A stretch of 64,000 nt of DNA, from positions 1,179,010 to 1,243,009 of the forward strand of contig CP051235.1 in assembly GCA_017794705.1 (NCBI GenBank), read 5' to 3'. Below are positions 35,958 to 44,701 of this stretch, in pieces. Under the pieces are notes generated by a model, which made no database searches, was not told the origin of the DNA, and saw only the letters and a program-made list of their open reading frames with translations. A program made the translations under genes and the position numbers. Origin of the DNA: Devosia sp. Its GTDB lineage: Bacteria > Pseudomonadota > Alphaproteobacteria > Rhizobiales > Devosiaceae. How positions within the stretch are numbered: the stretch's first letter is position 1; each line of letters begins with the position of its first letter.

Positions 35958-36866
35958 TTGGCGAAAAAGCCTGGAAAACTAACGGTTTCCAAGCCCATCG
36001 GGCGGCCGGACCGGACCTTTTATGCCAAGTCGCAGGCCTTTGGCCGCTTCGGCATGCGCTGGTTCCGCCCGGTGCTGATGGACAGTCCGCACAGCCATGG
36101 TCATGTCGAACTCAACTGGCTGAGCGCCGGCAGCATGGACTATGAATTCGACGGCAGGGCCCTGACCGTCACCGCCGGCCGGGTTGCCATATTCTGGGCC
36201 GGCATTCCGCACCAGACCACCGGCATCGACTATGGGCCCGACGACGACGCGCAGCAATGCAATATCTATCTGCCGCTCGATGCCTTTCTGCACCTTCCGC
36301 ATATCGACAGGATGCATGAAGTGATGATGGGTGGCGGCGTCATCTGCTTGCAACCTGACGCGGTCGGGCGCGGCACGCTCAACCGCTGGTACGGCGATTA
36401 TCGCACAGGCGATCCGGAGCGGCAGGACATTCTCAAGCTGGAAATTGGTGCCATGCTGCGCCGGGCCGTTCTGATTGGCTGGGACGAAATGCTGCCGGCC
36501 TGGATCGAGCCAACCAATGCCGTGCCGCGCCAAGCGCCGCCGGTGCGGTACGTCGTGGCAATGGTTCGGCACATCCTGGAGAATCTTTCCGAACCGCTGA
36601 AGGTCGACGATGTCGCAAAAGTGGCCGGGCTGCACCCCAACTATGCGCTCAGCCTGTTCACCAGCGTCATGCGGGTGCCGATCCAGAAATTCATCGTGCG
36701 CATGCGGCTGGTGCGGGCCCGGGACCTGTTGTTCGAAAGCAACCTGTCGATCGCCAACGTGGCCTTTCACTCCGGCTTCAATTCACTCAGCCAGTTCTAC
36801 GCGCAGTTCCGCCGCGCCTATGGGGTGACGCCGCTTGAACTGCGCCGCCATCTCATCCGCGAGTAG
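35958..36866 (+). CDS. AraC-family transcriptional regulator of the galactoside operon
   Basis: 302 residues; start is TTG at 35958 behind GGGGGAAAA because no suitable ATG exists. N-terminal cupin sugar-sensing half (SHGHVELNWLSAGSMDYEFDG, AIFWAGIPHQTTG), C-terminal pair of helix-turn-helices (VDDVAKVAGLHPNYALSLFTSVMRVPIQKFIVRMRLVRARDLLFES, IANVAFHSGFNSLSQFYAQFRRAYGVTPLELR). Divergent from the ABC/GH4 operon, matching the AraC-type activator of alpha-galactoside genes in Sinorhizobium. Its end overlaps the convergent DUF1365 gene by 14 bases. Confidence 0.9.
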   Translation: MAKKPGKLTVSKPIGRPDRTFYAKSQAFGRFGMRWFRPVLMDSPHSHGHVELNWLSAGSMDYEFDGRALTVTAGRVAIFWAGIPHQTTGIDYGPDDDAQQCNIYLPLDAFLHLPHIDRMHEVMMGGGVICLQPDAVGRGTLNRWYGDYRTGDPERQDILKLEIGAMLRRAVLIGWDEMLPAWIEPTNAVPRQAPPVRYVVAMVRHILENLSEPLKVDDVAKVAGLHPNYALSLFTSVMRVPIQKFIVRMRLVRARDLLFESNLSIANVAFHSGFNSLSQFYAQFRRAYGVTPLELRRHLIRE

Positions 36867-37641
36867 GCGGCGAGCCGAGCACGGGTGGCGCGGGCTCTTG
36901 CTTTGGCGCAACGTGCGGGTTGGGCCGCAGCCGCATGCCCTTGAACCAGAGTTTCAGCGCCTCCCAGTGAATGGCGGCGACCACGTTGACCGTCATCCAG
37001 CCGAACGAAATCAGTGCCTTTGCCAATTGGCCATCCGTTATCGGATGCCGCTCACCGTGGAAATGCGCGCGCAGTAAAGGCCCTTCTCCGGTCCGCAATG
37101 CCACGCCGACGGTCACCTCGTCTTCCGGCGGAATGACGTGGAACAGGTATTCCCCCTCCACGTCGTTGAACGGCGAAACATAAAGCTGCTTGTCGCAGCG
37201 CTGCACGATCAGCCCGTCATCGCGGGTGGTTTCGACCGGCAGAACATAAGTCTGGTTCTGCCCGAACGTGTTGTTGACCTCATAGATCATCAGCACCGGT
37301 TCATCGTCGGCATCAAGGCCGTAGTAGACCGTGATCGGGTTGAACACGAAGCCCAGAATACGGGGATAGGCCAGCATCAGGTAGCGGCTGACCTTGTCTT
37401 TGAGACCACCACCTGCCGCCTTGCGGTCCAGCCAGTCCCGCAGGCCGCCGCCGTCGCCGTGATCCTTTTCATAAATGGAGACCAGCCGGGGCCGGTTGGC
37501 GCCGAACAGGCGCAAACCATTTGCCAGTTCATCCAGCCGGTCGACGTCGACCAGCATTGAAAACACCTTGTAGCTGAGGCGATGGTGCACGGGCTGTTGC
37601 CGGACATGCACCACCTCGCCACGATAAAGACCGGGTTGCAT
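36853..37641 (-). CDS. DUF1365 family protein
   Basis: 262 residues from ATG 37641; a longer in-frame extension overlaps the neighbouring gene and is rejected. Blocks match DUF1365: LYRGEVVHVRQQPVHHRLSYKVFSMLVDVDRLDEL, YPRILGFVFNPITVYY, EVNNTFGQNQTYVLPV, KQLYVSPFNDVEGEYLFHV. The family is usually encoded with a flavin amine oxidase and a cyclopropane fatty acid synthase-like enzyme and is connected with lipid modification under oxidative stress. Here it is directly coupled to the amine oxidase gene (TAATG), but no cfa-like gene follows. Confidence 0.87.
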   Translation of the reverse strand: MQPGLYRGEVVHVRQQPVHHRLSYKVFSMLVDVDRLDELANGLRLFGANRPRLVSIYEKDHGDGGGLRDWLDRKAAGGGLKDKVSRYLMLAYPRILGFVFNPITVYYGLDADDEPVLMIYEVNNTFGQNQTYVLPVETTRDDGLIVQRCDKQLYVSPFNDVEGEYLFHVIPPEDEVTVGVALRTGEGPLLRAHFHGERHPITDGQLAKALISFGWMTVNVVAAIHWEALKLWFKGMRLRPNPHVAPKQEPAPPVLGSPPTRG

Positions 37642-38972
37642 TATTCTGCCGCCGCGACGTGGGGCAGGTTGGCCCGGCTCGGCAGGCGGCTGACGCGGCC
37701 CTCGGTGCTCCAGGGCCGGTTCATGCCCCCCAACGCCTCGGCGACAGCCAAGCCGCTTTCGGCTCCGTCCTCGTGGAAGCCGTGGCCGAAATAGGCGCCG
37801 CAAAACCAGGTGTGGTTCTCGCCCTGCAGGGACCACAGATCACGCTGGGCGTCGACGGCCGCGGCGTCAAACACGGGGTGATCGTAGATGATCTCGCGTT
37901 CGACCATTTCCGGGGCGATTTCCTCGGGCGGATTGAGGGTCAGGAACAGGTCGGTGCGGGTCGGCAGGTTCTGCAAATTGTTCATCCAGTAGGTCACGCA
38001 CAGGTTCTGATCGAAGCCGATGCCCGACTTCAGATAGTTCCAGCTTGACCACAACCGGCGCCGCTTCGGCATGAATTTGGGGTCGCGGTGCACAATGGCG
38101 CGGTTCTCCTGATAGGGGAACCTGGACAGAAGTTGCTGTTCCATGAATGTGGGGTGATCGAGCAGTTTCAGGGCCTGGTCCGCATGGGTGGCAATCACCA
38201 CCTGATCGAACGGGCGTTCGGCGCCGCTTTCTTCCACGATATGGACATAGCCGGGGTGACGCACGACCTTCTGAATGGCGTTGCCTGCCTTCAGTTCGAC
38301 GCCGGCATTGGCCAGCAGCTTTTGCACATAGTTGCGGCTGCCGCCCGACACCGTCCGCCACACCGAGCGGTCGGTGAAAGACATCAGATCATGGTTGGAA
38401 TAGAAATTGACGAAGGTGCGGGCCGGATAATTCAGCATCTCGCGCATCGAGGTCGACCAGATGGCCGCGCCCATGGGAATGATGTGTTCGGTGATGAACT
38501 GCTGCGAATAGCCTTCGGCCATAAGGAAGTCGCCCAACGCGACCTGCGGCTCATACTGGTCCAGACGGGATTTCGCATCCTTGAAGAAGCGGGAAATGTC
38601 GGCCAGCATCTTCCAGTGCGGCAGCCAGAACAAGTTGCGGCGCTGGCCGAAGAAACCATTGGCGCCTGTGCCGGAATATTCGTAGCGCCCGCCATCGATG
38701 GAAAGCGCAAAGGTCATGTCCGAGAACTCGGTCTCAACGCCCAGCCGGTCGAACAGCGCCACCAGATTGGGATAGTTCTTTTCGTTGTAGACGATGAAAC
38801 CGGCGTCCATCGCAACAGGTCCATCGGGCGTGTCTATGTCCAGCGTATTGGCGTGTCCGCCGAATGTCTGTCCTTGTTCGTAGAGCGTTACCTGATGGTT
38901 TTTTGAGAGCAGCCAGGCCGCTGAAAGGCCTGAAATTCCGGAGCCAACTATGGCAATCTTCAACCCGGTCAT
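37641..38972 (-). CDS. FAD-dependent amine-oxidase-type protein (lipid-modification cluster)
   Basis: 443 residues. Start ATG 38972 is preferred to ATG 38984 because GAGGA lies 5 bases ahead. Dinucleotide-binding LKIAIVGSGISGLSAAWLL, GG doublet LYEQGQTFGGHANTL, and a C-terminal FAD contact in WFCGAYFGHGFHEDGAESGLAVAEALGG. This branch of NAD(P)/FAD proteins accompanies DUF1365 and acts on fatty-acyl chains or is otherwise unassigned. Stop/start overlap with DUF1365 (TAATG) shows translational coupling. Divergent from the DUF2177 gene. Confidence 0.85.
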   Translation of the reverse strand: MTGLKIAIVGSGISGLSAAWLLSKNHQVTLYEQGQTFGGHANTLDIDTPDGPVAMDAGFIVYNEKNYPNLVALFDRLGVETEFSDMTFALSIDGGRYEYSGTGANGFFGQRRNLFWLPHWKMLADISRFFKDAKSRLDQYEPQVALGDFLMAEGYSQQFITEHIIPMGAAIWSTSMREMLNYPARTFVNFYSNHDLMSFTDRSVWRTVSGGSRNYVQKLLANAGVELKAGNAIQKVVRHPGYVHIVEESGAERPFDQVVIATHADQALKLLDHPTFMEQQLLSRFPYQENRAIVHRDPKFMPKRRRLWSSWNYLKSGIGFDQNLCVTYWMNNLQNLPTRTDLFLTLNPPEEIAPEMVEREIIYDHPVFDAAAVDAQRDLWSLQGENHTWFCGAYFGHGFHEDGAESGLAVAEALGGMNRPWSTEGRVSRLPSRANLPHVAAAE

Positions 38973-39100
38973 TATTTTCCTCATGTGTGCTAGCGTCTGA
39001 TTGGAGCCGCTGGCCCCGCCTGTTAATGAGGAAGTTACGCGTGGGCGGATGCGTAAGTTTCACTATGGGCAAAGTTTTTGCCCCGGATGGAGAAGTGAGA

Positions 39101-39511
39101 ATGACCAAGTTCGCCCTGATGTATGCCGTGACCGCCGTGACCTTTCTGGCGGTGGATTTCATCTGGCTCGCCTTCGTGGCCCGCAACCTTTATTTCAGCC
39201 AGATCGGCCATTTGATGCGGGAGCAGCCGAACCTTGCGGTTGCCGCCATTTTCTACGTCGCCTTCGCGGCCGGCGTCGTCTATTTCGCCGTTGCCCCGGC
39301 AGTCGAACAGGGGTCGGCGATGACCGCCATGATCAACGGTGCCCTGTTGGGCTTCCTTGCCTATGCGACCTATGATGTGACCAATTATTCGACCCTCAAG
39401 GACTGGCCGCTGATGGTGTCGGTGATCGACACAATCTGGGGTACGGTGCTGACCGCATTCGCCGCCTGGGTCGGCTATGTCGGCACCACAGCCCTGTCCG
39501 GCGGCAGCTGA
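39101..39511 (+). CDS. DUF2177 family small membrane protein
   Basis: 136 residues from ATG 39101 (GGAGAAG ahead); longer in-frame starts are in antisense sequence. Four hydrophobic spans: FALMYAVTAVTFLAVDFIWLAFVARNLYF, LAVAAIFYVAFAAGVVYFAV, ALLGFLAYATYDVTNYSTLKDW and a last one. This is DUF2177, often found with DUF1365/amine oxidase genes in singlet-oxygen or ECF-sigma regulons. Divergent from the amine oxidase gene with a 128-base gap; no rpoE-chrR pair is in the window. Confidence 0.8.
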   Translation: MTKFALMYAVTAVTFLAVDFIWLAFVARNLYFSQIGHLMREQPNLAVAAIFYVAFAAGVVYFAVAPAVEQGSAMTAMINGALLGFLAYATYDVTNYSTLKDWPLMVSVIDTIWGTVLTAFAAWVGYVGTTALSGGS

Positions 39512-39538
39512 CCGGCAGCAAATTATCGAGGAGTGATC

Positions 39539-40216
39539 ATGTCCCTTTCAGCCAAAGCCAAGGATGCTCTCAGCCAGCTTGAGGCGCTCGGCAGCGAGCG
39601 AATGCGCGAGCAGAATGCCAAGCGCGGGGCCGGGCCCAACCAGTTCGGTGTCAAGCGTGGCGATGTGCGCAATATTGCCAAGAAGCTGAAGGTCGATCAC
39701 CCGCTCGCACTGGAACTTTGGGAGACGGGCAATATCGATGCCCGTTTCCTCGCCGTCCTTCTGATGAAGCCGAAGGAGATCTCGGCCGACCAACTGGACC
39801 AGATGGTGCGCGATGTCGATTTCCAGGACCTGGCCGACTGGCACAACAATTACATCGTCAAGAACCACCCGGACAAGGAAACGCTTCGTCTCAAATGGCT
39901 GAAGGAAGATCACCCGATGGCGCAGCGGGCCGGGTGGAGCCTGACCTCACGGCGGATTTCCCACGAGCCCGAAGGGTTGGACCTCAAGGCCATCCTTGAC
40001 CGGCTGGAAAAGGAAATGGCCGATGCCGATCCCAATCCACAATGGACGATGAACAATTGCCTCGCCGAGATCGGCATCAACTTCCCGGAACACAGGAAGC
40101 GGGCGCTGGCCATCGGCGAGAAGCTGGGGATCTACCGCGACTATCCGGTCTCCAAGGGCTGCACTTCACCCTTCGCGCCGATCTGGATCAACGAAATGGT
40201 CAGCCGGCAAGCGTGA
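39539..40216 (+). CDS. DNA alkylation repair protein (AlkD-like HEAT-repeat family)
   Basis: 225 residues, ATG 39539 behind GAGGAG. Helical repeat protein of PF08713: RGAGPNQFGVKRGDVRNIAKKL, LALELWETGNIDARFLAVLLMKP, DVDFQDLADWHNNYIVKNHPDKETLRLKWLKEDHPMAQRAGWSLTSRRI. AlkD-type proteins remove N3/N7-alkylpurines without base flipping, but many homologues are untested. Lies 27 bases after DUF2177 on the same strand; its last 17 bases overlap the convergent DUF1513 gene. Confidence 0.8.
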   Translation: MSLSAKAKDALSQLEALGSERMREQNAKRGAGPNQFGVKRGDVRNIAKKLKVDHPLALELWETGNIDARFLAVLLMKPKEISADQLDQMVRDVDFQDLADWHNNYIVKNHPDKETLRLKWLKEDHPMAQRAGWSLTSRRISHEPEGLDLKAILDRLEKEMADADPNPQWTMNNCLAEIGINFPEHRKRALAIGEKLGIYRDYPVSKGCTSPFAPIWINEMVSRQA

Positions 40217-41279
40217 GCAGGTGATGGTCGAAGCCGGTCTCCTGCTGCACGGGCTCGGTCGACGCGGTTCCGAACAGGCCGCTGCCTGACGAAAATCTGA
40301 AGGCATCGCCGCGCCAGGCCACCCCGCACACATCGGCAAGCGTGCGGCTTAGCAGCACTTCCCCGTTGGCACCCACCACCAGCAGGCTGTTGCCTACCGG
40401 TGAGCCCAGCGCCACCTGAGCCCCGTCGGGGGAACTGGCGATGGAGCCGACATAGTTGCGCAGGCTCTGGCGCGCACCCTCGGGGATGTCGGCCCACAGG
40501 ATGTCCTCGTCGGGCGCGATCCGGCCAAGCAACGGCACCGGATCGCTCACCTGCCCCTCGTGCTGGCAGGCAAACCAGATCGACCCTTCCGGCCCCGCTG
40601 CCAGATGACGGGTCGACAGTTGATGCCATTCCGGCGGCAGCGAATGGGTCGCCACCACGTGCCCGCTTTCACGCTCGATCCAGCAAAGGTTGGGCTGCAT
40701 GGTAGCAAGGTTCAACTTGGCCCGGCCAAAATCGGGATGGGTTTCGATGCCGCCATTGGCCACGCACAGATACCGCGCGTCGGCGCTCAACAGCATGTCG
40801 TGCGGCCCGACGCCGCCTGAAGACCATTCATCGATACGACGAAACCCGTCGGTCGCGTCGTAGATACCGACAATCCCGCGCGCGTTGTCGAAATCATTCT
40901 CGCTGGCATAGAGCAGCTTGCCGTCCGGCGAGAACGCGCCATGCCCGTAAAAGTGCCGCCCCTCCGCCGCTGTCAGCATCTCATGGTCATCAGACCGCGG
41001 GTCCATGACCAGCGCAAAGGTGCCCGGGCGGCGGGCAAAGGTCACCGTCTTGCCGGTCATCGGGCATTGGGTCACGTCATGTCCCCTGCCCGGCAGGTCG
41101 ATGGCGCGGACCAGATCCCCCCGGTCGGTCACCAGCGCTGCAGCGTGGACGCCATCGGGTTTCAGGATGCTGGTGGCAAACACCGCATCCGCGCGCTCCA
41201 GCGCCCACGTCTCCGCCGGCAGTAGCGACGCGGTAAATCCCGCCCCTGCCGCCTTGAGAAACGTGCGGCGCGACCACAT
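40200..41279 (-). CDS. DUF1513 family periplasmic protein, Tat-exported
   Basis: 359 residues from ATG 41279, where a twin-arginine signal begins (SRRTFLKAAGAGFTASL); the longer frame is rejected. Beta-propeller-like repeats: GHDVTQCPMTGKTVTFARRPGTFALVMD, HFYGHGAFSPDGKLLYASENDFD, GVGPHDMLLSADARYLCVANGGIETHPDFGRAKLNL. DUF1513 is regularly the last gene of imelysin/di-heme oxidoreductase iron clusters; role unknown. Starts 4 bases after the imelysin stop, so it is the final gene of the iron operon. Confidence 0.87.
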   Translation of the reverse strand: MWSRRTFLKAAGAGFTASLLPAETWALERADAVFATSILKPDGVHAAALVTDRGDLVRAIDLPGRGHDVTQCPMTGKTVTFARRPGTFALVMDPRSDDHEMLTAAEGRHFYGHGAFSPDGKLLYASENDFDNARGIVGIYDATDGFRRIDEWSSGGVGPHDMLLSADARYLCVANGGIETHPDFGRAKLNLATMQPNLCWIERESGHVVATHSLPPEWHQLSTRHLAAGPEGSIWFACQHEGQVSDPVPLLGRIAPDEDILWADIPEGARQSLRNYVGSIASSPDGAQVALGSPVGNSLLVVGANGEVLLSRTLADVCGVAWRGDAFRFSSGSGLFGTASTEPVQQETGFDHHLLTLAG

Positions 41280-41283
41280 CGGT

Positions 41284-42357
41284 TCAATCCCCGTCCAGCG
41301 AGGAGAATCCGGCCGATAGGCCGAGTTCGACCGCAATCTGTTGCGTGGCCATGGCCTGCAGGCTCTGGGTGACGATGCGCAAATAGCCCAGCTTGCCCTG
41401 CACCTCTTCGTCAGCCACAGCCGCCTCGATGGGCATGTCGGCGATCTGGTCCGCAGTCGAAGCAAAATTGTCGAGTTCGAAGTGCATGGAATCCGGCACC
41501 CAGCTCAAGTCGCCGGTGAACAGTTCAGCCAGCCCGGAAACATTGAACAGGTCTTCCAAACCCGCCACATTGGCCGCAATGGACTCGATGGTCATTTCCG
41601 AGCGCCGATAGAGCGCCACCCGTGCATTGGGTTCGGTGCCCTCAAATTCGGTGATCGGGCCGAGACGAACGTCGCGGAGCAGTTCATAGCCGTGGATGAA
41701 AATGCCCAGCACCTCGCTCAGCACCTCGTCATCGGTTCGATAGTCAGCGTTTTCCGGCACCGGGTTGGCCAAGTGCGCAGCAATGCCTTCGGAGACCTGC
41801 CAGTCAGCCAGCACCTCTTCGGCAGTGGCACGGATGGCCCCGGCAATCGCCAGCCCCAACGCGCATCGATAGTCATTGGGCGCGGCCAATTCGTCAGCAC
41901 CGGTGCCGAACAGCACATATTCGAGGCTGCCCAGCCCCTGCAGCGCAACGCTTTTCTGACGCAGGTTTTCCGCGTCGAGCGCGGCCAAATCCCGTTCCGC
42001 CAGCAGACCTTGAATCTGCCGCAACGCAATACCGCGCCGGTCCGGCCAGAACAGGATGCGGTCGATGCGATTGTCGGCCAGTACCGGTCCGAAACGGATC
42101 AGTTCGATGCGCGACCAGGCGATGACAAGATCCCGGAATTCCTGCCTCGCAAAATCCAGCGCTTCGTCGCCAGGCGCAGCGCAAAGTGTTTCGATGGCGG
42201 ACTGTTCTGCTTCTGCCGCCTCTACCAGCGCCGCATAGCCGGGCAGGATGAAATTCGCCGCCACGGCTTCGCCAATGGGTGACGGTTCCGCGCGGACAGA
42301 GGCGAGTGGCAAGAACAACGCTAGCAGCGCTGCAACGACTATGGAAATCTGCTTCAT
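41284..42357 (-). CDS. Imelysin family periplasmic protein, short form (paralogue 2)
   Basis: 357 residues with signal peptide (VVAALLALFLPLASVRAEP). ATG 42357 overlaps the preceding stop (TGATG); a GTG one codon earlier is possible. Imelysin-fold markers: LVIAWSRIELIRFGPVLADNRIDRILFWPDRRG and LQGLGSLEYVLFG. The family GxHxxE motif is GLGSLE here, so the histidine is replaced by glycine, unlike the paralogues at 23282 and 44752. It may bind a partner or ligand rather than metal. Second imelysin of the same operon, next to the di-heme protein. Confidence 0.85.
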   Translation of the reverse strand: MKQISIVVAALLALFLPLASVRAEPSPIGEAVAANFILPGYAALVEAAEAEQSAIETLCAAPGDEALDFARQEFRDLVIAWSRIELIRFGPVLADNRIDRILFWPDRRGIALRQIQGLLAERDLAALDAENLRQKSVALQGLGSLEYVLFGTGADELAAPNDYRCALGLAIAGAIRATAEEVLADWQVSEGIAAHLANPVPENADYRTDDEVLSEVLGIFIHGYELLRDVRLGPITEFEGTEPNARVALYRRSEMTIESIAANVAGLEDLFNVSGLAELFTGDLSWVPDSMHFELDNFASTADQIADMPIEAAVADEEVQGKLGYLRIVTQSLQAMATQQIAVELGLSAGFSSLDGD

Positions 42358-43874
42358 CACAGGGACTCCAGAAAGGCGATCAGCGCGTCACGGTCCTCGG
42401 CACTCATGTCGATAACAGCCTGCTGTGAAGCCTCCGCTTCGCCGCCATGCCAGAGCACCGCTTCGAGGAGGTTACGGGCACGGCCGTCATGCAGGAAGAA
42501 TGTATGATCGCTGACGGTTTCGGTCAGCCCAATGCCCCACAGCGGTGGCGTGCGCCATTCGGTGCCGCTCGCAGCGCCCTCGGGCCGATGATCGGCCAGC
42601 CCCTCGCCCATGTCGTGCAACAGCATGTCGGTATAGGGCCAAATCAGCTGGAACCGGTGTTCTTCCTGTTCCGCGTCGCGGCTGGTCACGAATTTGGGCG
42701 TGTGACAGGAGGTGCAACCGCTTTCATAAAACATCTGCTTGCCGCGCAGCACTTGCGGATCGTCGGAATTGCGGCGCTGCGGCACGGCCAGGTTGCGCGA
42801 ATAGAATGCGACCAGTTCCAGCACCGGATCGGGCGCTTCGGTGTCGCCCAGGTGCGGCTGCACGCCGGTCGCCGCATGCAGACATGCGGTTTGCGCGGAG
42901 GTGCAGTCGCCGTAAGCCGAGCTCGCAAGCGGCGAGGAAATGCCAATATCTCCAGCGAAGGCCCCGGCGGCCTGTTGGGCGATATTGGGTTCGCCCGCCT
43001 TCCAGCCGAAGCGGCCGAGTTCGACGTCACCGGTCAGATGATCCAGCGCCCAGTTCGGCCGCCCGGAAATGCCGTCGCCGTCCAGATCGTCGGGGTCGGC
43101 CAGCGCCTGAATATCTTCCTCGGCAATCGCTTCGAGCAGACCCAACCCGATCATCTGCGGCGTCAGACGCGGCGAGATCATCAAGTCCGGCCCGGGATCG
43201 CCATGGTGGAAACCGGTAATGGTGTAGGTAGGTTCCCGGAGCGTTACCACAGTACCGTCAGCCAGTTCGACCGGCCGGTCCTCGTAAGTGATCTGCATCT
43301 CGCCTTCTGCCGGCACGCCGGGCACGGCAAAATTCTGTAATTGCGTGCCATAGACCGGGTGGCCGATGACGCTCAATTCGTGATTTTCCAGCGCCGCCGC
43401 CTCGGCTTCGGTCGATGGCGGCACCGACAGGCGCAGGAACATGGAAATCGCCTGTTCCCCTTCCAGCGGCGGCCGCCCGCGTCCATCTTTCAGATGGCAG
43501 GACTGGCAGGCGTGGGAGTTGAACAGCGGCCCCAGTCCGTCCGAAGCCAGCGTTGAAGAAGGCGAGGACACCCAGACCTTCCGAAACAGCGCGTTGCCGA
43601 GATTGAACTGTTCCTGTCCGGCAAAATCGAGATTCTCGGAAGGATGCGAAAAGGCGTCGGCGTTGATCAGGTCGACGTATGTGCCCGCCCCGCCCTGCCG
43701 GTTTTCGAACCGTTCGGGCGCGGAAAAGTCCGTGGTCGGTGCGGTGATCTGATCAACCCGCGCTTGATCCTCTGGCGTCAGATCGCTTCGCACCAGCGCG
43801 GCGTCCGCCGCAATTGCAGCGCCTGCCAGCGCCAGCATGGCGGCGAACAGCAAAACGGACACAGTGCGGGTCAT
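42357..43874 (-). CDS. Di-heme oxidoreductase (DHOR, DUF1111 family), periplasmic
   Basis: 505 residues with signal peptide (LFAAMLALAGAAIAADA). Two c-type heme sites: CQSCH at 123-127 and CTSCH at 387-391, with GTEWRTPPLWGIGLTETVSDHTFFLHDGRARNLLEAVLWHGGEA near the end, as in the DHOR/putative thiol oxidoreductase family. It probably moves electrons in periplasmic iron handling, for example changing Fe oxidation state for the imelysins; this is inference from its constant gene association. GAAGGA lies before ATG 43874. A hairpin separates it from bfr. Confidence 0.9.
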   Translation of the reverse strand: MTRTVSVLLFAAMLALAGAAIAADAALVRSDLTPEDQARVDQITAPTTDFSAPERFENRQGGAGTYVDLINADAFSHPSENLDFAGQEQFNLGNALFRKVWVSSPSSTLASDGLGPLFNSHACQSCHLKDGRGRPPLEGEQAISMFLRLSVPPSTEAEAAALENHELSVIGHPVYGTQLQNFAVPGVPAEGEMQITYEDRPVELADGTVVTLREPTYTITGFHHGDPGPDLMISPRLTPQMIGLGLLEAIAEEDIQALADPDDLDGDGISGRPNWALDHLTGDVELGRFGWKAGEPNIAQQAAGAFAGDIGISSPLASSAYGDCTSAQTACLHAATGVQPHLGDTEAPDPVLELVAFYSRNLAVPQRRNSDDPQVLRGKQMFYESGCTSCHTPKFVTSRDAEQEEHRFQLIWPYTDMLLHDMGEGLADHRPEGAASGTEWRTPPLWGIGLTETVSDHTFFLHDGRARNLLEAVLWHGGEAEASQQAVIDMSAEDRDALIAFLESL

Positions 43875-43893
43875 CTGAACTCAAGTTTCCTTC

Positions 43894-43919
43894 AGCCGAC
43901 CCGCCTAGGCAGGTCAGCT
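43894..43919 (-). other. Intercistronic RNA hairpin immediately after bfr
   Basis: AGCCGACCCGCCT and AGGCAGGTCAGCT are 13-base arms with two non-Watson-Crick positions. As plus-strand RNA both are C.A mismatches; as minus-strand, coding RNA both are U.G wobbles, giving an uninterrupted helix. It begins at the bfr stop codon and has no U-run. It likely marks the 3' end of a stable bfd-bfr message and limits expression of the di-heme gene. Confidence 0.6.
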
Positions 43920-44404
43920 TATTCGGCTTCGTCAGCGCTCGCAGCGTTGAGCTGGCCGTATTTTTCCACGCCCAGATTTTCGAGCAGGTCCAACTGGGTC
44001 TCGAGGAAGTCGATATGGCCCTCCTCGTCTTCCAGCAATTCTTCAAACAGCCGCATCGAGACGATATCGCCTTGCTTGTGGCAGATTTCGCGCGACTTCG
44101 AATAGGAAGCGCGGGCCGCCCGTTCGCCTTCCAGATCGGCCTCAAGCACTTCCTTGATGTTCTGGCCGATTTTCAGAGGGGCCACCTGTTGCAGGTTCGG
44201 ATGGCCTTCCAGAAAGATGATCCGCGCCACCAGCTTGTCGGCGTGGTGCATTTCCTCGATCGATTCAGCCCGCTCCTTGGCGGCCAGTTTGGCGTAGCCC
44301 CAATCTTCGGTCAGCCGATAGTGCAGCCAGTACTGGTTGACCGCGCCAAGCTCAAGAAACAGGGCCTCGTTGAGCCTTTCGATTACTTCTGGTGCGCCTT
44401 GCAT
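43919..44404 (-). CDS. bfr: Bacterioferritin
   Basis: 161 residues. Iron-storage 24-mer subunit. Aligned by count to E. coli Bfr, every key residue is in register: ferroxidase ligands Glu18, Glu51, His54, Glu94, Glu127, His130 and heme-ligand Met52. Start ATG 44404 has GGAGG about 10 bases ahead. The gene begins 53 bases inside the bfd frame, so ribosomes ending bfd could feed bfr. In an operon with import-type imelysins under an Irr-like box, which is unusual because storage and uptake are normally controlled oppositely. Confidence 0.96.
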   Translation of the reverse strand: MQGAPEVIERLNEALFLELGAVNQYWLHYRLTEDWGYAKLAAKERAESIEEMHHADKLVARIIFLEGHPNLQQVAPLKIGQNIKEVLEADLEGERAARASYSKSREICHKQGDIVSMRLFEELLEDEEGHIDFLETQLDLLENLGVEKYGQLNAASADEAE

Positions 44405-44681
44405 ATTGTTTGACCTCCTGCCGGGTTCCGAATGCCGCAAGCCGCTGCATCAGTGCGGCCACATCGCGTTCCGCTGAGTCTAGATCACGGTGATAGGCTT
44501 CGACAACCTTGGAGATGGTCGCCGAGATGTTGGGAATGCAGCCGCAGCACTTGCCGCGCGCTTCTGCGGCCCGGAACACTTTTGCGGGCACGATCAGCTG
44601 CCAGGGGTCTTCGTCGAGAAGGCCCCGGATCAAATCTTCCATCTCGCTTTGGGAGATGACGTTGCAGTGACAGACAAGCAT
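44352..44681 (-). CDS. bfd: Bacterioferritin-associated ferredoxin
   Basis: 109 residues, longer than the 60-70 residues of well-studied Bfd. [2Fe-2S] ligands as CHC near the N-terminus ([12 protein letters not shown]) and CCGC ([11 protein letters not shown]), in the fer2_BFD pattern. Delivers electrons to bacterioferritin heme to release stored iron. Its C-terminal 53 bases overlap the start of bfr in another frame. No clear Shine-Dalgarno before ATG 44681; a hairpin precedes it. Confidence 0.92.
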   Translation of the reverse strand: MLVCHCNVISQSEMEDLIRGLLDEDPWQLIVPAKVFRAAEARGKCCGCIPNISATISKVVEAYHRDLDSAERDVAALMQRLAAFGTRQEVKQYARRTRSNRKAQRGPVS

Positions 44682-44701
44682 CAGAACTACCGGAGGAATT
44701 C

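Noticed and set aside
37642-37836. N-terminal extension of the DUF1365 gene
   Set aside because: It overlaps the end of the amine oxidase gene; the family starts at MQPGLYRG and the TAATG junction fits coupling.
42357-43874. The di-heme protein as a cytochrome c peroxidase
   Set aside because: Spacing of the two CxxCH motifs (264 residues) and the C-terminal GTEWRTPPLWGIG block fit the DHOR/DUF1111 family, not CcpA/MauG.
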